Part shown: positions 43,730-52,573 of the stretch, one piece after another
Layout: each line of letters begins with the position of its first letter
How positions within the stretch are numbered: the first letter of the stretch is position 1
The notes under the pieces: model-generated
Told to the model about the DNA's origin: nothing
Seen by the model: only the letters and a program-made list of their open reading frames with translations
Databases searched by the model: none
Made by a program: the position numbers and the translations under genes
From: Hyphomicrobiales bacterium
Lineage (GTDB): Bacteria; Pseudomonadota; Alphaproteobacteria; Rhizobiales; Rhizobiaceae
Reading direction: 5' to 3'
NCBI GenBank assembly: GCA_900471525.1
Contig: UCEZ01000031.1
Location: forward strand, 1 to 64,000
DNA length: 64,000 bases

Positions 43730-44725
43730 CTACCTGTCCATATCAGTCAGTTTCGCCGTTATGGCCGTATCGATGGCGGCAAGATCGGTCGCATCCAGCC
43801 GAATGGTCCCGGCCCGCGCATTGTCGATTGCCTGTGCCGGATTGCGCGCACCGCAGAGCGCAAAGGTGACGCCGGGCTGCGCCAGCGTCCAGGCAATCAC
43901 CGTCTGGGCGATGCTGGCGCCGTGTTTTTCGGCGACCGGCCGGATGGCGTCGGCAAGAGCCGCTGCCTTCTGCCGGTTGCCGACCGAGAAGCGTGGATTG
44001 TCCTTGCGCTGGTCGTCGCCTGAAAAGACACGGTCGGGACCAATGGCACCGGACAGCAGCCCCAACGCCAACGACGAATAGCTGAGCGTGGAAATACCGT
44101 TGGTCTTGGTCAGCGGCAGAAGGTCCACCTCGATCTCGCGGTCGATCATGCTGAACCGCTCCTGGATCGCATCAAGACCACCAACCGCAATATAGGCATT
44201 GAGGTCGTCGCAGCTGACATTGCTCGCCCCGATCGCCCGGACCTTGCCGGCGCTGCGCAGGTCTTCCAGTGCCCGCATCGTCTCCTCGACCGGCGTCGTC
44301 GAGTCCTGCCAATGGGTGATGTAGAGGTCGATGTAGTCGGTTCCAAGCCGCCTCAAGCTTTCCTCGACTTCGTGCATGATTGCGTCGCGGCCGAGATAGC
44401 GGTGGACCGGCTTGCCGTCCTGATCGAAGAAATGCCGGCCCTTTTGCGTATGCCAGACAAGGCCGCATTTGGTGGCTATGACAGCCTTGTCGCGGCGCCC
44501 GGCCAGTGCCCTGCCGACGATCTCCTCGGAGCGCCCAAGCCCATAGGCCGGCGCCGTGTCGATCAGCGTCACGCCGGCATCGAGCGAGGCCTGGATCGCG
44601 GCGACGGATTCCTGTTCATCGGTCCCGCCCCACATCCAGCCGCCGATCGCCCAGGTACCGAGCCCGACCGCCGAGGCGGAAACGCCGGATTGACCGATCT
44701 CCCGTATCAATTGCTGCCCGCTCAT
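43730..44725 (-). CDS. Aldo/keto reductase
   Basis: A 331-residue NADPH-type aldo/keto reductase. The tetrad is visible: Asp in LIDTAPAYG, Tyr of the same motif, Lys in IATKCGLV and His in YITHWQD. A WAIGGWMWGG segment early on and SSLALGLLSG later are typical of the AKR subfamily acting on sugars and polyols. The ATG at 44725 overlaps the SorC stop as ATGA; an ATG at 44731 would add two residues. In this operon it may interconvert polyol and aldose/ketose or reduce the aldehyde released by the aldolase. Confidence 0.9.
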   Translation of the reverse strand: MSGQQLIREIGQSGVSASAVGLGTWAIGGWMWGGTDEQESVAAIQASLDAGVTLIDTAPAYGLGRSEEIVGRALAGRRDKAVIATKCGLVWHTQKGRHFFDQDGKPVHRYLGRDAIMHEVEESLRRLGTDYIDLYITHWQDSTTPVEETMRALEDLRSAGKVRAIGASNVSCDDLNAYIAVGGLDAIQERFSMIDREIEVDLLPLTKTNGISTLSYSSLALGLLSGAIGPDRVFSGDDQRKDNPRFSVGNRQKAAALADAIRPVAEKHGASIAQTVIAWTLAQPGVTFALCGARNPAQAIDNARAGTIRLDATDLAAIDTAITAKLTDMDR

Positions 44726-45726
44726 GCCCATTTCCCTTCGCCATTCGCCAATGCGAGTACCCGCGCACCCGTCGCCTCGTCGGTCACCAGCGTATCCAGA
44801 TGATTGCCCCTGAGAACGCTCAAGATCGGCCCCGCCTTGTTCGGCCCGCTCGCAACCCCGATTTTCGTGCGGATCGAGGCAAATTCCGGCAGCGTCAGCG
44901 ACACCAGCGATCGGTTGAGGCTGTAGTCGCAGACCTGACCGTGATCATCGAGAAGATGCGCCAGCAGTTCACAGGAAGCTCCGGACCGCTCGATCGCAGC
45001 CCGGTCGGTGCTCGAAGACGGATGCAGGTCGTAATAACTGCTGTCGTCCGACAGGATCGAACCGATGCCGACCACCGCGATCTTCGCCTCGCGCGCCCGT
45101 TTGAACACATCGGCGACCGAGCGCATGTTGATCAGCATGCCCCGTTCCGCCGCACTATCGGCAAACAGCGGCGCGTGGATCTGATAGGAGCGGCCGCCGA
45201 GCCGGTCGGCCATCAATGTCGAGACATGGTTCACATCGGTATAATGCTTGCCCTGGACACAACCGGTCGCCGGGATCACCTCGACATCGAAGCGGCGCTG
45301 CGCCTTGAGGCCGGCAACCACGGCGCTGACGCCCTTGCCACCGGTAATGCAGATCGTATCGCCGTCAGTAATTTCCTCCAGCAAAAGCCGGGCCGCTGCT
45401 TCGCCGACCGCCTGAAGTGCCGTCTGCGGGTTGTCGGACACGGTCGGCACGACCACGGCGCGGCTGATGCCACCGAGCGCCAGAAGCTGTTCTTCCATGT
45501 CGACCAGTGGTTCCATCGGCGACTTGATCTTGATCTCGACCAGGCCGAGCTGGCGGCCGCGCTTGATCAGCCGGTTGACGGTGGCGTGCGAGATGCCGAG
45601 CTGGTCGGCGATCTGCGCCTGCGTCAATCCTTCGAGGAAATGCAGGACCAGCGCCTGGTGCATCTGCCGGGCGATGACGATTTCCTCGCGCGGTGCATTT
45701 GCGGGCTTGAGTTTGGCAATGGGCAT
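44722..45726 (-). CDS. SorC/DeoR-type sugar-binding transcriptional regulator
   Basis: A 334-residue regulator of the SorC family (relatives LsrR, EryD, SorC, DalR). The N-terminal helix-turn-helix is at FLEGLTQAQIADQLGISHATVNRLI (given as landmark, about residues 32-56) and the C-terminal NagB-like sugar-phosphate-binding domain includes ICITGGKGVSAV. It is encoded inside the operon, after the permease and overlapping the reductase gene, rather than divergently, so it is co-expressed with the enzymes. Its ligand should be a phosphorylated intermediate. Confidence 0.9.
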   Translation of the reverse strand: MPIAKLKPANAPREEIVIARQMHQALVLHFLEGLTQAQIADQLGISHATVNRLIKRGRQLGLVEIKIKSPMEPLVDMEEQLLALGGISRAVVVPTVSDNPQTALQAVGEAAARLLLEEITDGDTICITGGKGVSAVVAGLKAQRRFDVEVIPATGCVQGKHYTDVNHVSTLMADRLGGRSYQIHAPLFADSAAERGMLINMRSVADVFKRAREAKIAVVGIGSILSDDSSYYDLHPSSSTDRAAIERSGASCELLAHLLDDHGQVCDYSLNRSLVSLTLPEFASIRTKIGVASGPNKAGPILSVLRGNHLDTLVTDEATGARVLALANGEGKWA

Positions 45727-45727
45727 A

Positions 45728-46720
45728 TCAGGCAGCCTTCCGCTTGTGCAGGAAATGGTCGATGGAGACGGCGGCGAGCAGAATGCAACCTTTGATCATG
45801 TCTTGCCAATAGACGGATACGTCGAGCAGGATCAGCGAGCTTGTCACGACCGAAAGCAGGGCGATACCGAGGATCGCGCCGAGGATCGTGCCGGAGCCGC
45901 CGTTGAGCGAGGCGCCGCCAATCACCGCGGCAGCAATGATGTTCAGTTCCATGCCGACGCCGAAGGTCGGGGTCGCGGCACCGAAGCGGGACATGTAGAT
46001 CACGCCAGCAACACCGGACAGCGTGGCGCAGAGAACGGTCACCCAGAACTTCACGTGGTTGGTCTTGATGCCGGAATAGAGCGCCGCCTTCTCGTTGCTG
46101 CCGGTATAGAACACCTTGCGGAACGCTGTTGCCCGGCGCAGCAGGAAATCGAACAGGACGACGACGGCAACGAAAATCAGGATTACATAAGGGACGCCAT
46201 AGAACGTGCCCTGCCCGACCGCCTTGAACGACGGCGGCAGCGTGAACAGCGACAGCGGCGTGCCCTTGGTGATGATCAGGCAGACGCCGCGCACGATCAC
46301 CATGGCTGCAAGGGAGGTGATGAAATGGTTGAGCCCCACCACCGTCACGAAGAAGCCCATGACGCAACCGATCAGACCACTGGCAATAATGCCGATCAGC
46401 GATGCGCTCCAGGGATCCAGCCCCATCAGGAACAGCGAGCCCGACAGCACCATCGAGAAGCACACGACAGAGCCGACCGACAGGTCGATACCGCCGACGA
46501 TCAACAGGATGGTCATGCCGACGACGACGATGCCTTCGACCGAGAACGACATCAGCATGGCCCGGAAGTTGCCGAGCGTCAGGAAGTGCGGCGAGGCAAA
46601 GCTCATGACGATGCAGAGCGCCAGGATGATGGCGATCAGTCCCGCTTCGCGCACCGTCCCCAGTCGTTTCCAGCCGGGCGCGCGCGCCTGATGTGCCGTT
46701 GTCAATGTAGCGTCCGCCAT
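45728..46720 (-). CDS. Ribose-type ABC transporter permease (RbsC-like, CUT2)
   Basis: A 330-residue inner-membrane permease with eight to ten predicted helices and the BPD_transp_2 landmarks GIVVVGMTILLIVGGIDLSVGS (landmark near residue 58; the core is GGIDLSVG) and AAAVIGGASLNGG near 245. The ATG at 46720 follows a GGAG at the right distance; a start at 46759 would overlap the ATPase gene. It is the only permease of this importer, so it probably works as a homodimer. Its stop is one base from the SorC start. Confidence 0.92.
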   Translation of the reverse strand: MADATLTTAHQARAPGWKRLGTVREAGLIAIILALCIVMSFASPHFLTLGNFRAMLMSFSVEGIVVVGMTILLIVGGIDLSVGSVVCFSMVLSGSLFLMGLDPWSASLIGIIASGLIGCVMGFFVTVVGLNHFITSLAAMVIVRGVCLIITKGTPLSLFTLPPSFKAVGQGTFYGVPYVILIFVAVVVLFDFLLRRATAFRKVFYTGSNEKAALYSGIKTNHVKFWVTVLCATLSGVAGVIYMSRFGAATPTFGVGMELNIIAAAVIGGASLNGGSGTILGAILGIALLSVVTSSLILLDVSVYWQDMIKGCILLAAVSIDHFLHKRKAA

Positions 46721-46748
46721 GACCGTGTCTCCTGCCCCTGCTTTTTCT

Positions 46749-48290
46749 TTACGTGGCATGCTCTGATGCCTTTGATTTGTTGTGCCCGCCGATACCGGAC
46801 GCGAGCCGCATGATCGCTTCTTCCGTCATCGCTTCGCCTTCGACCGCGCCTGCAACCGTGCCTTCGCGGATCACCAGCACCCGATCGCAGAGACCGAGCA
46901 GTTCCGGCAGTTCCGACGAGATGACGACGATGCCGATGCCGGAACGCGCCAGATCGCGGAGCAGCCGATGGATTTCCGATTTGGCACCGACATCGATGCC
47001 GCGCGTCGGCTCGTCCATCAGGATAACCTTGGGATTGACCGCCAGCTGCTTGGCAATCGCCACCTTCTGCTGGTTGCCGCCCGACAGCGACGAGACCGGC
47101 ATGTCGATGCCGCCCATCCGCACGCCAAGCCGCCGGGTGAGATCGCGGGCACGGTCCGCCTCGGCCTTGGAATTCAACAGGCCCAGCGGTCCGGTCAGCG
47201 ACTTCAGGTCGAGAACGGCAATGTTCTGGGCGATGGACAGTTCCAGAAAGACGCCGGAACCCTTGCGGTCCTCCGAAAGATAGACAACGCCGGCCTGCAC
47301 GGCCTGCGCATAGGACCGGGCGCGAAGCCGCTGTCCATGCAGTTGCACCTCGCCCGCCGTCACCGGCCGCAATCCGCAAATGCCTTCTGCAATCTCGGTG
47401 CGACCCGAGCCGATCAACCCGCCAACGCCCAGAATTTCGCCCTTGCGCAATTCGAAGCTCACGTTTCGGAAGCGGCTGCCGTCGGCGAGATTGCCAACCT
47501 GCAATATGGTTTCGCCGGAACGTTCCTCGTCCGCCTGCTTTTCCGGATAAAGCTGGGTGATCTCTCGTCCGACCATACGGCGCACTACATCGTCCGGGGT
47601 CAGGTTAGCAACGTTTTCCGTCGAGACATAGCGCCCGTCGCGGAACACCGTCACCCGGTCGCAAAGGCTGAAAATCTCAGCCATGCGATGGCTGATATAG
47701 ATGATTGAAATCCCTCGAGCCTTCAGATCGCGGATGATCCCGAACAGGACCTGGGTCTCGGATTCCGTCAGCGCCGCGGTCGGCTCGTCGAAGATCAGCA
47801 CGCGGCAATCGAGCGTCAGCGCCTTGGCGATCTCGACCAGCTGCTGGCTAGAAATCGGCAGTTCGGCCACTTTCCGGCGCACGTCGATCGGTGCCAGCCG
47901 GTTCATCACGGCCTGCGCATCCCGTTCCAGCCGGCCATAGTTCATGAAAGGCGAGCGGCGGCGGTTGGTCGCAGCCATGAACATGTTCTCGGCCACCGTC
48001 GCATCCGGGCAGAGCGCGATTTCCTGATGCACGAGGCCAAGCCCAAGCGATTGCGCCACGGCCGGCGACGTCACTTTTACGGGCGCGCCATCGACAAGGA
48101 CTTCGCCCTCGGTCGGCTGCAACACCCCGGCGATGATATTCATCAGCGTCGACTTGCCCGCGCCGTTTTCGCCGCAAAGCGCATGGACCTCACCTTTTTC
48201 AAGGCTGAAGCTCACGTCCGTCAGTGCCTTCACCGCACCGAAGTGCTTGCTGACATTGCGGATTTCCAGAACCGGCGCTGATGCCACCAT
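46749..48290 (-). CDS. Ribose-type ABC transporter ATPase (RbsA-like)
   Basis: A 513-residue double ATPase of the CUT2 class. The first domain has [12 protein letters not shown] (about residue 40), [12 protein letters not shown] in the signature position and FDEPTAALT. The second has [10 protein letters not shown] in place of a canonical Walker A, as is normal for RbsA/XylG, and [15 protein letters not shown] with MDEPTRGID. The ATG at 48290 is preceded by AAGGAGGGG. It energises the single permease that follows. Confidence 0.93.
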   Translation of the reverse strand: MVASAPVLEIRNVSKHFGAVKALTDVSFSLEKGEVHALCGENGAGKSTLMNIIAGVLQPTEGEVLVDGAPVKVTSPAVAQSLGLGLVHQEIALCPDATVAENMFMAATNRRRSPFMNYGRLERDAQAVMNRLAPIDVRRKVAELPISSQQLVEIAKALTLDCRVLIFDEPTAALTESETQVLFGIIRDLKARGISIIYISHRMAEIFSLCDRVTVFRDGRYVSTENVANLTPDDVVRRMVGREITQLYPEKQADEERSGETILQVGNLADGSRFRNVSFELRKGEILGVGGLIGSGRTEIAEGICGLRPVTAGEVQLHGQRLRARSYAQAVQAGVVYLSEDRKGSGVFLELSIAQNIAVLDLKSLTGPLGLLNSKAEADRARDLTRRLGVRMGGIDMPVSSLSGGNQQKVAIAKQLAVNPKVILMDEPTRGIDVGAKSEIHRLLRDLARSGIGIVVISSELPELLGLCDRVLVIREGTVAGAVEGEAMTEEAIMRLASGIGGHNKSKASEHAT

Positions 48291-48314
48291 CGTCCCCTCC
48301 TTAACGCTTGCGGT

Positions 48315-48345
48315 GGCTGTCCGGAGCTTCACGCCTCGGACAGCC
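48315..48345 (-). terminator. Stem-loop between sugar-binding protein and ATPase genes
   Basis: GGCTGTCCG and CGGACAGCC form a perfect nine-base stem with a 13-base loop, starting 12 bases past the binding-protein stop and ending 24 bases before the ATPase start. No U-run follows. It probably attenuates read-through or protects the upstream message end. Confidence 0.55.
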
Positions 48346-48357
48346 GGCACAAAAGGC

Positions 48358-49386
48358 TTACTCCTCGATGCCCTTGGTGCCCCGCCGCTTCAGATACTTG
48401 TCCCAGTAGAAATCGTCGGCATTGTCGGCGGTGACGATCGACAGACCGTTGTCGACGAACGGAATGCTCATCGGGTTGAAGCCGGCGCGCTTGGCGTCGT
48501 TCATCGGGTCGATCAGTTCCGGATGCTTGGCCAGCCACAAGAGCATGAAGCCCATATAGCCCTGCATGCCCTGGTTCGGGTTGATCGAACCGAACACTTC
48601 GCCCGCCTTGATCATGTCGAGAATGTTGGCGTTGACGTCGGCGCACATGACAAGGATCTTGCCGCCGCTTTCCTTGTTGGCCTGCGACGCGCCGATCGCA
48701 GAATTCGCTTCGGGCATGAACACGGCGCCAAGGTTCGGATGCGCCTGCACCAGGCTCATCAGGCCCTGATAGGCCTTGTTCGGATCCTGGTTGGACGCAG
48801 CGCGGCCGACCAGTTTCATGTCCGGGTACTTTGCCTCCATGCGAGCGATGAAGGCGGCGATGCGCTTGTCGTGGTTGTCCTGGCCCGGATTTTCCAGAAC
48901 CGCATATTCGCCCTTGCCACCCATCTTCTCGGCAATCGCATCGGCGGCATAGGTGCCTTCGCGAGTATTGTCCGAGGTGATGAACGAGATGCGCTTGGAG
49001 AGTGGCGCGTCGGCTGCGAAAGTGACAACCGCCGTGCCCTGGTCGATCGCCCGGTTGATCGGCTCGATGAACGGATCGGAGTTCATCGGATGGACGAGAA
49101 TACCGGCGGGGTTCTGAGCCAGCGCCTGGTCGAAGGTGGCGATCTGCTTGTTGACGTCATACTCCGGCGTGCCGGTATAGGCCGTCTCGCAACCGAGCTG
49201 CTGGCCCGCCTGCTTGAACATTTCATAGACCGGGAACCAGTATTCGACGCCCGAGACCATGACGTTCATGACATATTTTTCGCCCGGCTTGCAGCGGAAC
49301 GGGTTTTCCGTTTCAGCGCTGGCGGCGCCGGCGAAAAGCGTTGATGCGAGGACCGCCAATGCGGTCGTGCTTAGAAAATTGCGCAA
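48358..49386 (-). CDS. Ribose-type ABC transporter substrate-binding protein
   Basis: A 342-residue periplasmic protein of the RbsB/Peripla_BP_4 class. The best start is a TTG at 49386 with GAGGAGG placed ideally upstream; it opens a standard signal peptide cleaved after GAASA. An ATG at 49530 would add 48 residues that do not look like coding sequence. Landmarks are [21 protein letters not shown] and [18 protein letters not shown], seen as the hinge and pocket regions. It leads the long operon and should bind the free polyol or sugar. Confidence 0.9.
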   Translation of the reverse strand: MRNFLSTTALAVLASTLFAGAASAETENPFRCKPGEKYVMNVMVSGVEYWFPVYEMFKQAGQQLGCETAYTGTPEYDVNKQIATFDQALAQNPAGILVHPMNSDPFIEPINRAIDQGTAVVTFAADAPLSKRISFITSDNTREGTYAADAIAEKMGGKGEYAVLENPGQDNHDKRIAAFIARMEAKYPDMKLVGRAASNQDPNKAYQGLMSLVQAHPNLGAVFMPEANSAIGASQANKESGGKILVMCADVNANILDMIKAGEVFGSINPNQGMQGYMGFMLLWLAKHPELIDPMNDAKRAGFNPMSIPFVDNGLSIVTADNADDFYWDKYLKRRGTKGIEE

Positions 49387-49514
49387 GATTCCTCCTCGAG
49401 GCCGAAGCCTCTCCCAAATGTCCGGTGGCACCACAAGGGCAGCCGATGATCCAATGAAAACCGGAGTTCCTCCTCGAAGTCCGGTATGGGCAGGTAATCC
49501 CAATGACGGAGCCA

Positions 49515-49547
49515 TGTCAATATAATTCATACGTAGAAATATATTTC
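49515..49547 (-). promoter_or_regulatory. Candidate promoter and palindrome upstream of the polyol-type operon
   Basis: On the minus strand TTGACA (49515-49520) is a perfect -35 box, with only a weak -10 (TTACCT) 17 bases on. Immediately upstream, GAAATATATTTC (49536-49547) is a perfect 12-base palindrome. This is a plausible target of the operon-encoded SorC regulator, 130 bases before the TTG start. Confidence 0.4.
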
Positions 49548-49714
49548 ACACGCGCATCGTCTGCAGAATTTCAGGCGTATTAAACGCAACCGATTCAAAG
49601 CCGACCTTTTTACTGCGCCGGCGCTGTTCAAACTTTCTTTGTCCCGTCGCATCGCGTTCATGTTGCTGTCAGTAAAGTCACGCAGTTTGCCACCGACGAA
49701 ACGGGGCACTGTCC

Positions 49715-50281
49715 ATGATATTCAGGGGTTTGAAATTAGCCGCGCTAACGGCTGGCGCGGCAACGGTGGCGTTTGGGCTTTATTTCCTCGCCATTCAGGC
49801 TACCGGCAATTTTTATGCGGTGGTGCCGGGAGAACTCTACCGGTCGAACCAGCCAACGGCGTTTCAGGTTGCCGACTATGCGCAACGCTACGGCATCAAG
49901 ACCATCGTCAATCTGCGCGGTAGCGCGGAGGATGCCGCGTGGTACAGGGACGAGGTCGCCACTGCGGCGACATACGGCGTCAAGCATATCGATTTCAGAA
50001 TGTCGGCACTGCGACAGCTGACGCTAGAAGAATCGGAAAAACTCGTCGCCCTGCTGCGGGATGCGCCCAAGCCCATCCTCATCCATTGCAAATCCGGAGC
50101 AGACCGAACCGGTCTTGCCTCGGCCATTTACCTCCACCAGATTGCCAAGGTGGACGATGGTGTAGCCGAATGGCAGTTGTCGCTCCGGTTCGGCCATGTG
50201 GGTATTCCGTATCTCTCTCCGACCTACGCCATGGATGAAACTTGGGAAAACGTCGAAGACGGTTTCGGCACCGCCGGCTGA
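49715..50281 (+). CDS. Membrane-anchored dual-specificity/tyrosine phosphatase
   Basis: A 188-residue phosphatase. One N-terminal helix (about residues 8-28) should anchor it with the catalytic domain outside the cytoplasm. The P-loop HCKSGADRTGLAS near residue 126 has the full C-x5-R-(T/S) motif, and TIVNLRGSAED with the WYRDE segment supplies the upstream acidic region. Bacterial members act on phosphoproteins, phosphoinositides or polysaccharide-related phosphates. It stands alone between two oppositely oriented catabolic operons. Confidence 0.87.
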   Translation: MIFRGLKLAALTAGAATVAFGLYFLAIQATGNFYAVVPGELYRSNQPTAFQVADYAQRYGIKTIVNLRGSAEDAAWYRDEVATAATYGVKHIDFRMSALRQLTLEESEKLVALLRDAPKPILIHCKSGADRTGLASAIYLHQIAKVDDGVAEWQLSLRFGHVGIPYLSPTYAMDETWENVEDGFGTAG

Positions 50282-50320
50282 TTATCGCGGCTTGTGCGTC
50301 CACCCGAGATACCCTCCGGT

Positions 50321-51025
50321 TCAGGATGCGGCCGTCCGCGGCCGCGCCACGTCGTTGATCCCCTCGGCATCCGGCGCATAGCCGTAGCTCATCTTGCGCA
50401 TCTGCTCGATCACCCGCGCCATTTCATCATCAGGCAGAACCGGCGGCTCGCCGAGCGTCAGGGCCTGAACGTACATGCGCGACAGCGTTTCGATCTCGAT
50501 TGCCAGCCAGAGCGCCGATTCCAGCGTCTTGCCGAGCGAGATCTGGCCGTGCTGGCCGAGCAGGCAGGCCAGCCGGTCTTTGAGCGCCACCAGCGCATGA
50601 TCCGACAAGGCCTGTGTACCGAATGTCGCATATTCGGCGCAACGCACTGTGGTCCCGCCGGCGACCCCGGTCATGTAATGAAAGCTCGGAATGGTCTTGT
50701 GGTGGCAGGCAAGCGTCGTCGCATAGATCGAATGGCAATGCAGCACGACGTTGATGTCCGTGCGGTTTTTCAGGATATCGCGGTGGAAGCGCCATTCCGA
50801 CGACGGGCGGCGGCCGACATAGGTGCCGTCAAAATCCATTTCCACCAGATCGTCGGGCGTCATCGTATCGTACGGCAAGGACGACGGCGTGATGAGGAAA
50901 CCGGAGCCTGTCCGCACCGACAGATTTCCGGCCGTGCCCTGATTGATGCCGCTCGAATTCATCCGGCGGCAGATATCGACCATTTCCCGGCGCAGGGCGG
51001 CTATGTCGGTGTGTTCGTTGTTCAT
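50321..51025 (-). CDS. Class II aldolase (FucA/RhaD/AraD-like)
   Basis: A 234-residue zinc-dependent aldolase or epimerase. The zinc ligands can be placed in LHCHSIYATTLACH (two His) and GQHGQISLG near residue 167, with an early GTAGNLSVR phosphate loop and the Glu of RPSSEWRFH as catalytic base. Such enzymes split ketose 1-phosphates to dihydroxyacetone phosphate and an aldehyde. The start overlaps the kinase stop as ATGA. It is the last gene of the epimerase/kinase/aldolase operon. Confidence 0.87.
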   Translation of the reverse strand: MNNEHTDIAALRREMVDICRRMNSSGINQGTAGNLSVRTGSGFLITPSSLPYDTMTPDDLVEMDFDGTYVGRRPSSEWRFHRDILKNRTDINVVLHCHSIYATTLACHHKTIPSFHYMTGVAGGTTVRCAEYATFGTQALSDHALVALKDRLACLLGQHGQISLGKTLESALWLAIEIETLSRMYVQALTLGEPPVLPDDEMARVIEQMRKMSYGYAPDAEGINDVARPRTAAS

Positions 51026-52509
51026 GAGATGGACCTTTCCTGAAGTGCTTTGAAATTCATCGTTGAAGACTGGCGGGCAGCGTCCTGCCAACGGTGCGCG
51101 TAGGCGGCCAATTCGGCAGGCGAATGCTGGAAAATCGGCGGCTTTTCGAGTGCGATCGCGGCGCGCGCCAGCCGCGTTCCATGGCTGGCCATCATCGCCG
51201 TACCGGAGGCGACGCCATACGCATCGAGATTGGCAACCGTATCGCCTTGCGGCCGCAGCGCCGCGACAAGCGCTGCATAAAGCGGATCGCGCAGGAAACT
51301 GCCATCGAGAATCACCCGACCGGCACTCCCCAGCGCATCGAGACATTCCACGGTCAGCAGCGCTGCATAGAGAACGGCCAATGCCTTTCGTTCGGCGGCA
51401 TTGACAGGTTGAAGGCCTGCGACGTGCCCCTTGCCTGCGCTACCGGGAAACAGGCCGTCGTCATCACCGAAGGACGGCAGGGCCATGGTGCCCTGTCCGA
51501 TCATCCGACCGACAAGCGCTGCGTCGGCATTGAAATGGGCGTCGTCACGACCGGCAACATGCGTGAATTCGCGGCCCCCCATGGTCAGCGCGCCGCCCAC
51601 GGGCCGGCCGTGAACATCGCTGTTGCAGGTCATTCCCCGGTGCTCGTCCAGTCGATCGAGCGGAGTCTTGCTGCTCAGCGCAACGATCCAGGTGCCGGTG
51701 GAAACCACGGTCGCCTCATCGAACCCAGCCGCTTGATAGCGATAGAAGTTGGCGCTGCTGTCGTGGATTCCGGCGAGAACCTTCATGTTTGCCGGCAAAC
51801 CGTACCGCTCGACCAGAGCCGGACGGATCGTGCCGACCGCCTCCCAGGCCTTGGCGAAAGACGGTAACAGGTTGATCCAGCCCTCAGATTGAACGATCGG
51901 CGACCAGCGTTTTTCCGCGACGTTCCAGAGATGCGACTGGGCACCGAGGACGGTCGCCTCCGAAACGGCAACACTCGAAAGCCGCCACGCCCAGTATTGC
52001 GGCACGCCGAGAAACCAGCGTGCCCGCGAAAAAGCTTCCGGCTGTGTCTGTTGCATCCAGAACATCTGCCGAGCCTGGTGCGTGGCGCCGTGCATCATGG
52101 CGCTGCCACGATCGAGAAAAGAGCCGGCCAGTGGGGTGTAGCGGGTGCGAATGTCGTCCGGCAAAACCTGCTCGTAGTCGATCATCGGCAAGGCCGTGCC
52201 GTCACCATCGTCGGGGTCATCACCGACCAGAACGCCGCCGGAGCCATGGCCGGACGACACGAAAGTCGATAGCGGATGGCGCTTTGCAAGACCCGCAAGA
52301 TTGTCGAACACCCAGTCGCCGAGCCTCTGCAGGTCGTGATGCCGCCACGGCCCGTCCTGCAGCACCGGATTGGGAACCGACAGCGTTTCGAGGATGGCGC
52401 CAGATGCCGTGACGGCGTTGAGCTTCACATTGGTCTTGCCGACATCGAGGACTGCGACAGTCGCTGGCTGCCCGTCATCTATCCGATCAATCCTCTGCCC
52501 GCCCGCCAT
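51022..52509 (-). CDS. FGGY family carbohydrate kinase (rhamnulokinase/fuculokinase group)
   Basis: A 495-residue sugar kinase. AVLDVGKTNVKLNAV at the N-terminus is the phosphate-binding motif with the variant D-x-G-K-T-N used by rhamnulo- and fuculokinase relatives; GIHDSSANFYRY near residue 243 is the sugar-binding aspartate region and VSTGTWIVALS follows. The start at 52509 lacks a strong ribosome site. It should phosphorylate a ketose at O1, producing the substrate of the adjacent class II aldolase. It follows the epimerase after a 64-base gap with a perfect stem-loop. Confidence 0.86.
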   Translation of the reverse strand: MAGGQRIDRIDDGQPATVAVLDVGKTNVKLNAVTASGAILETLSVPNPVLQDGPWRHHDLQRLGDWVFDNLAGLAKRHPLSTFVSSGHGSGGVLVGDDPDDGDGTALPMIDYEQVLPDDIRTRYTPLAGSFLDRGSAMMHGATHQARQMFWMQQTQPEAFSRARWFLGVPQYWAWRLSSVAVSEATVLGAQSHLWNVAEKRWSPIVQSEGWINLLPSFAKAWEAVGTIRPALVERYGLPANMKVLAGIHDSSANFYRYQAAGFDEATVVSTGTWIVALSSKTPLDRLDEHRGMTCNSDVHGRPVGGALTMGGREFTHVAGRDDAHFNADAALVGRMIGQGTMALPSFGDDDGLFPGSAGKGHVAGLQPVNAAERKALAVLYAALLTVECLDALGSAGRVILDGSFLRDPLYAALVAALRPQGDTVANLDAYGVASGTAMMASHGTRLARAAIALEKPPIFQHSPAELAAYAHRWQDAARQSSTMNFKALQERSIS

Positions 52510-52538
52510 TTCCGTATCCCGAACTTGCCTGCCTGTGT

Positions 52539-52566
52539 GGCTGTTCCCGCATCGGCGGGAACAGCC
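52539..52566 (-). terminator. Perfect stem-loop between epimerase and kinase genes
   Basis: GGCTGTTCCCGC and GCGGGAACAGCC form a perfect 12-base stem with an ATCG loop, starting seven bases past the epimerase stop and ending 29 bases before the kinase start. No U-run follows in the direction of transcription, so it is more likely an attenuator or RNA-stability element that sets kinase and aldolase levels lower. Confidence 0.65.
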
Positions 52567-52573
52567 CTGATCG

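Noticed and set aside
39592-49386. A true AI-2 lsr operon
   Set aside because: LsrK-, LsrF- and LsrR-like families are present, but there is a single permease, no LsrG, and three extra oxidoreductases, and the kinase looks closer to LyxK.
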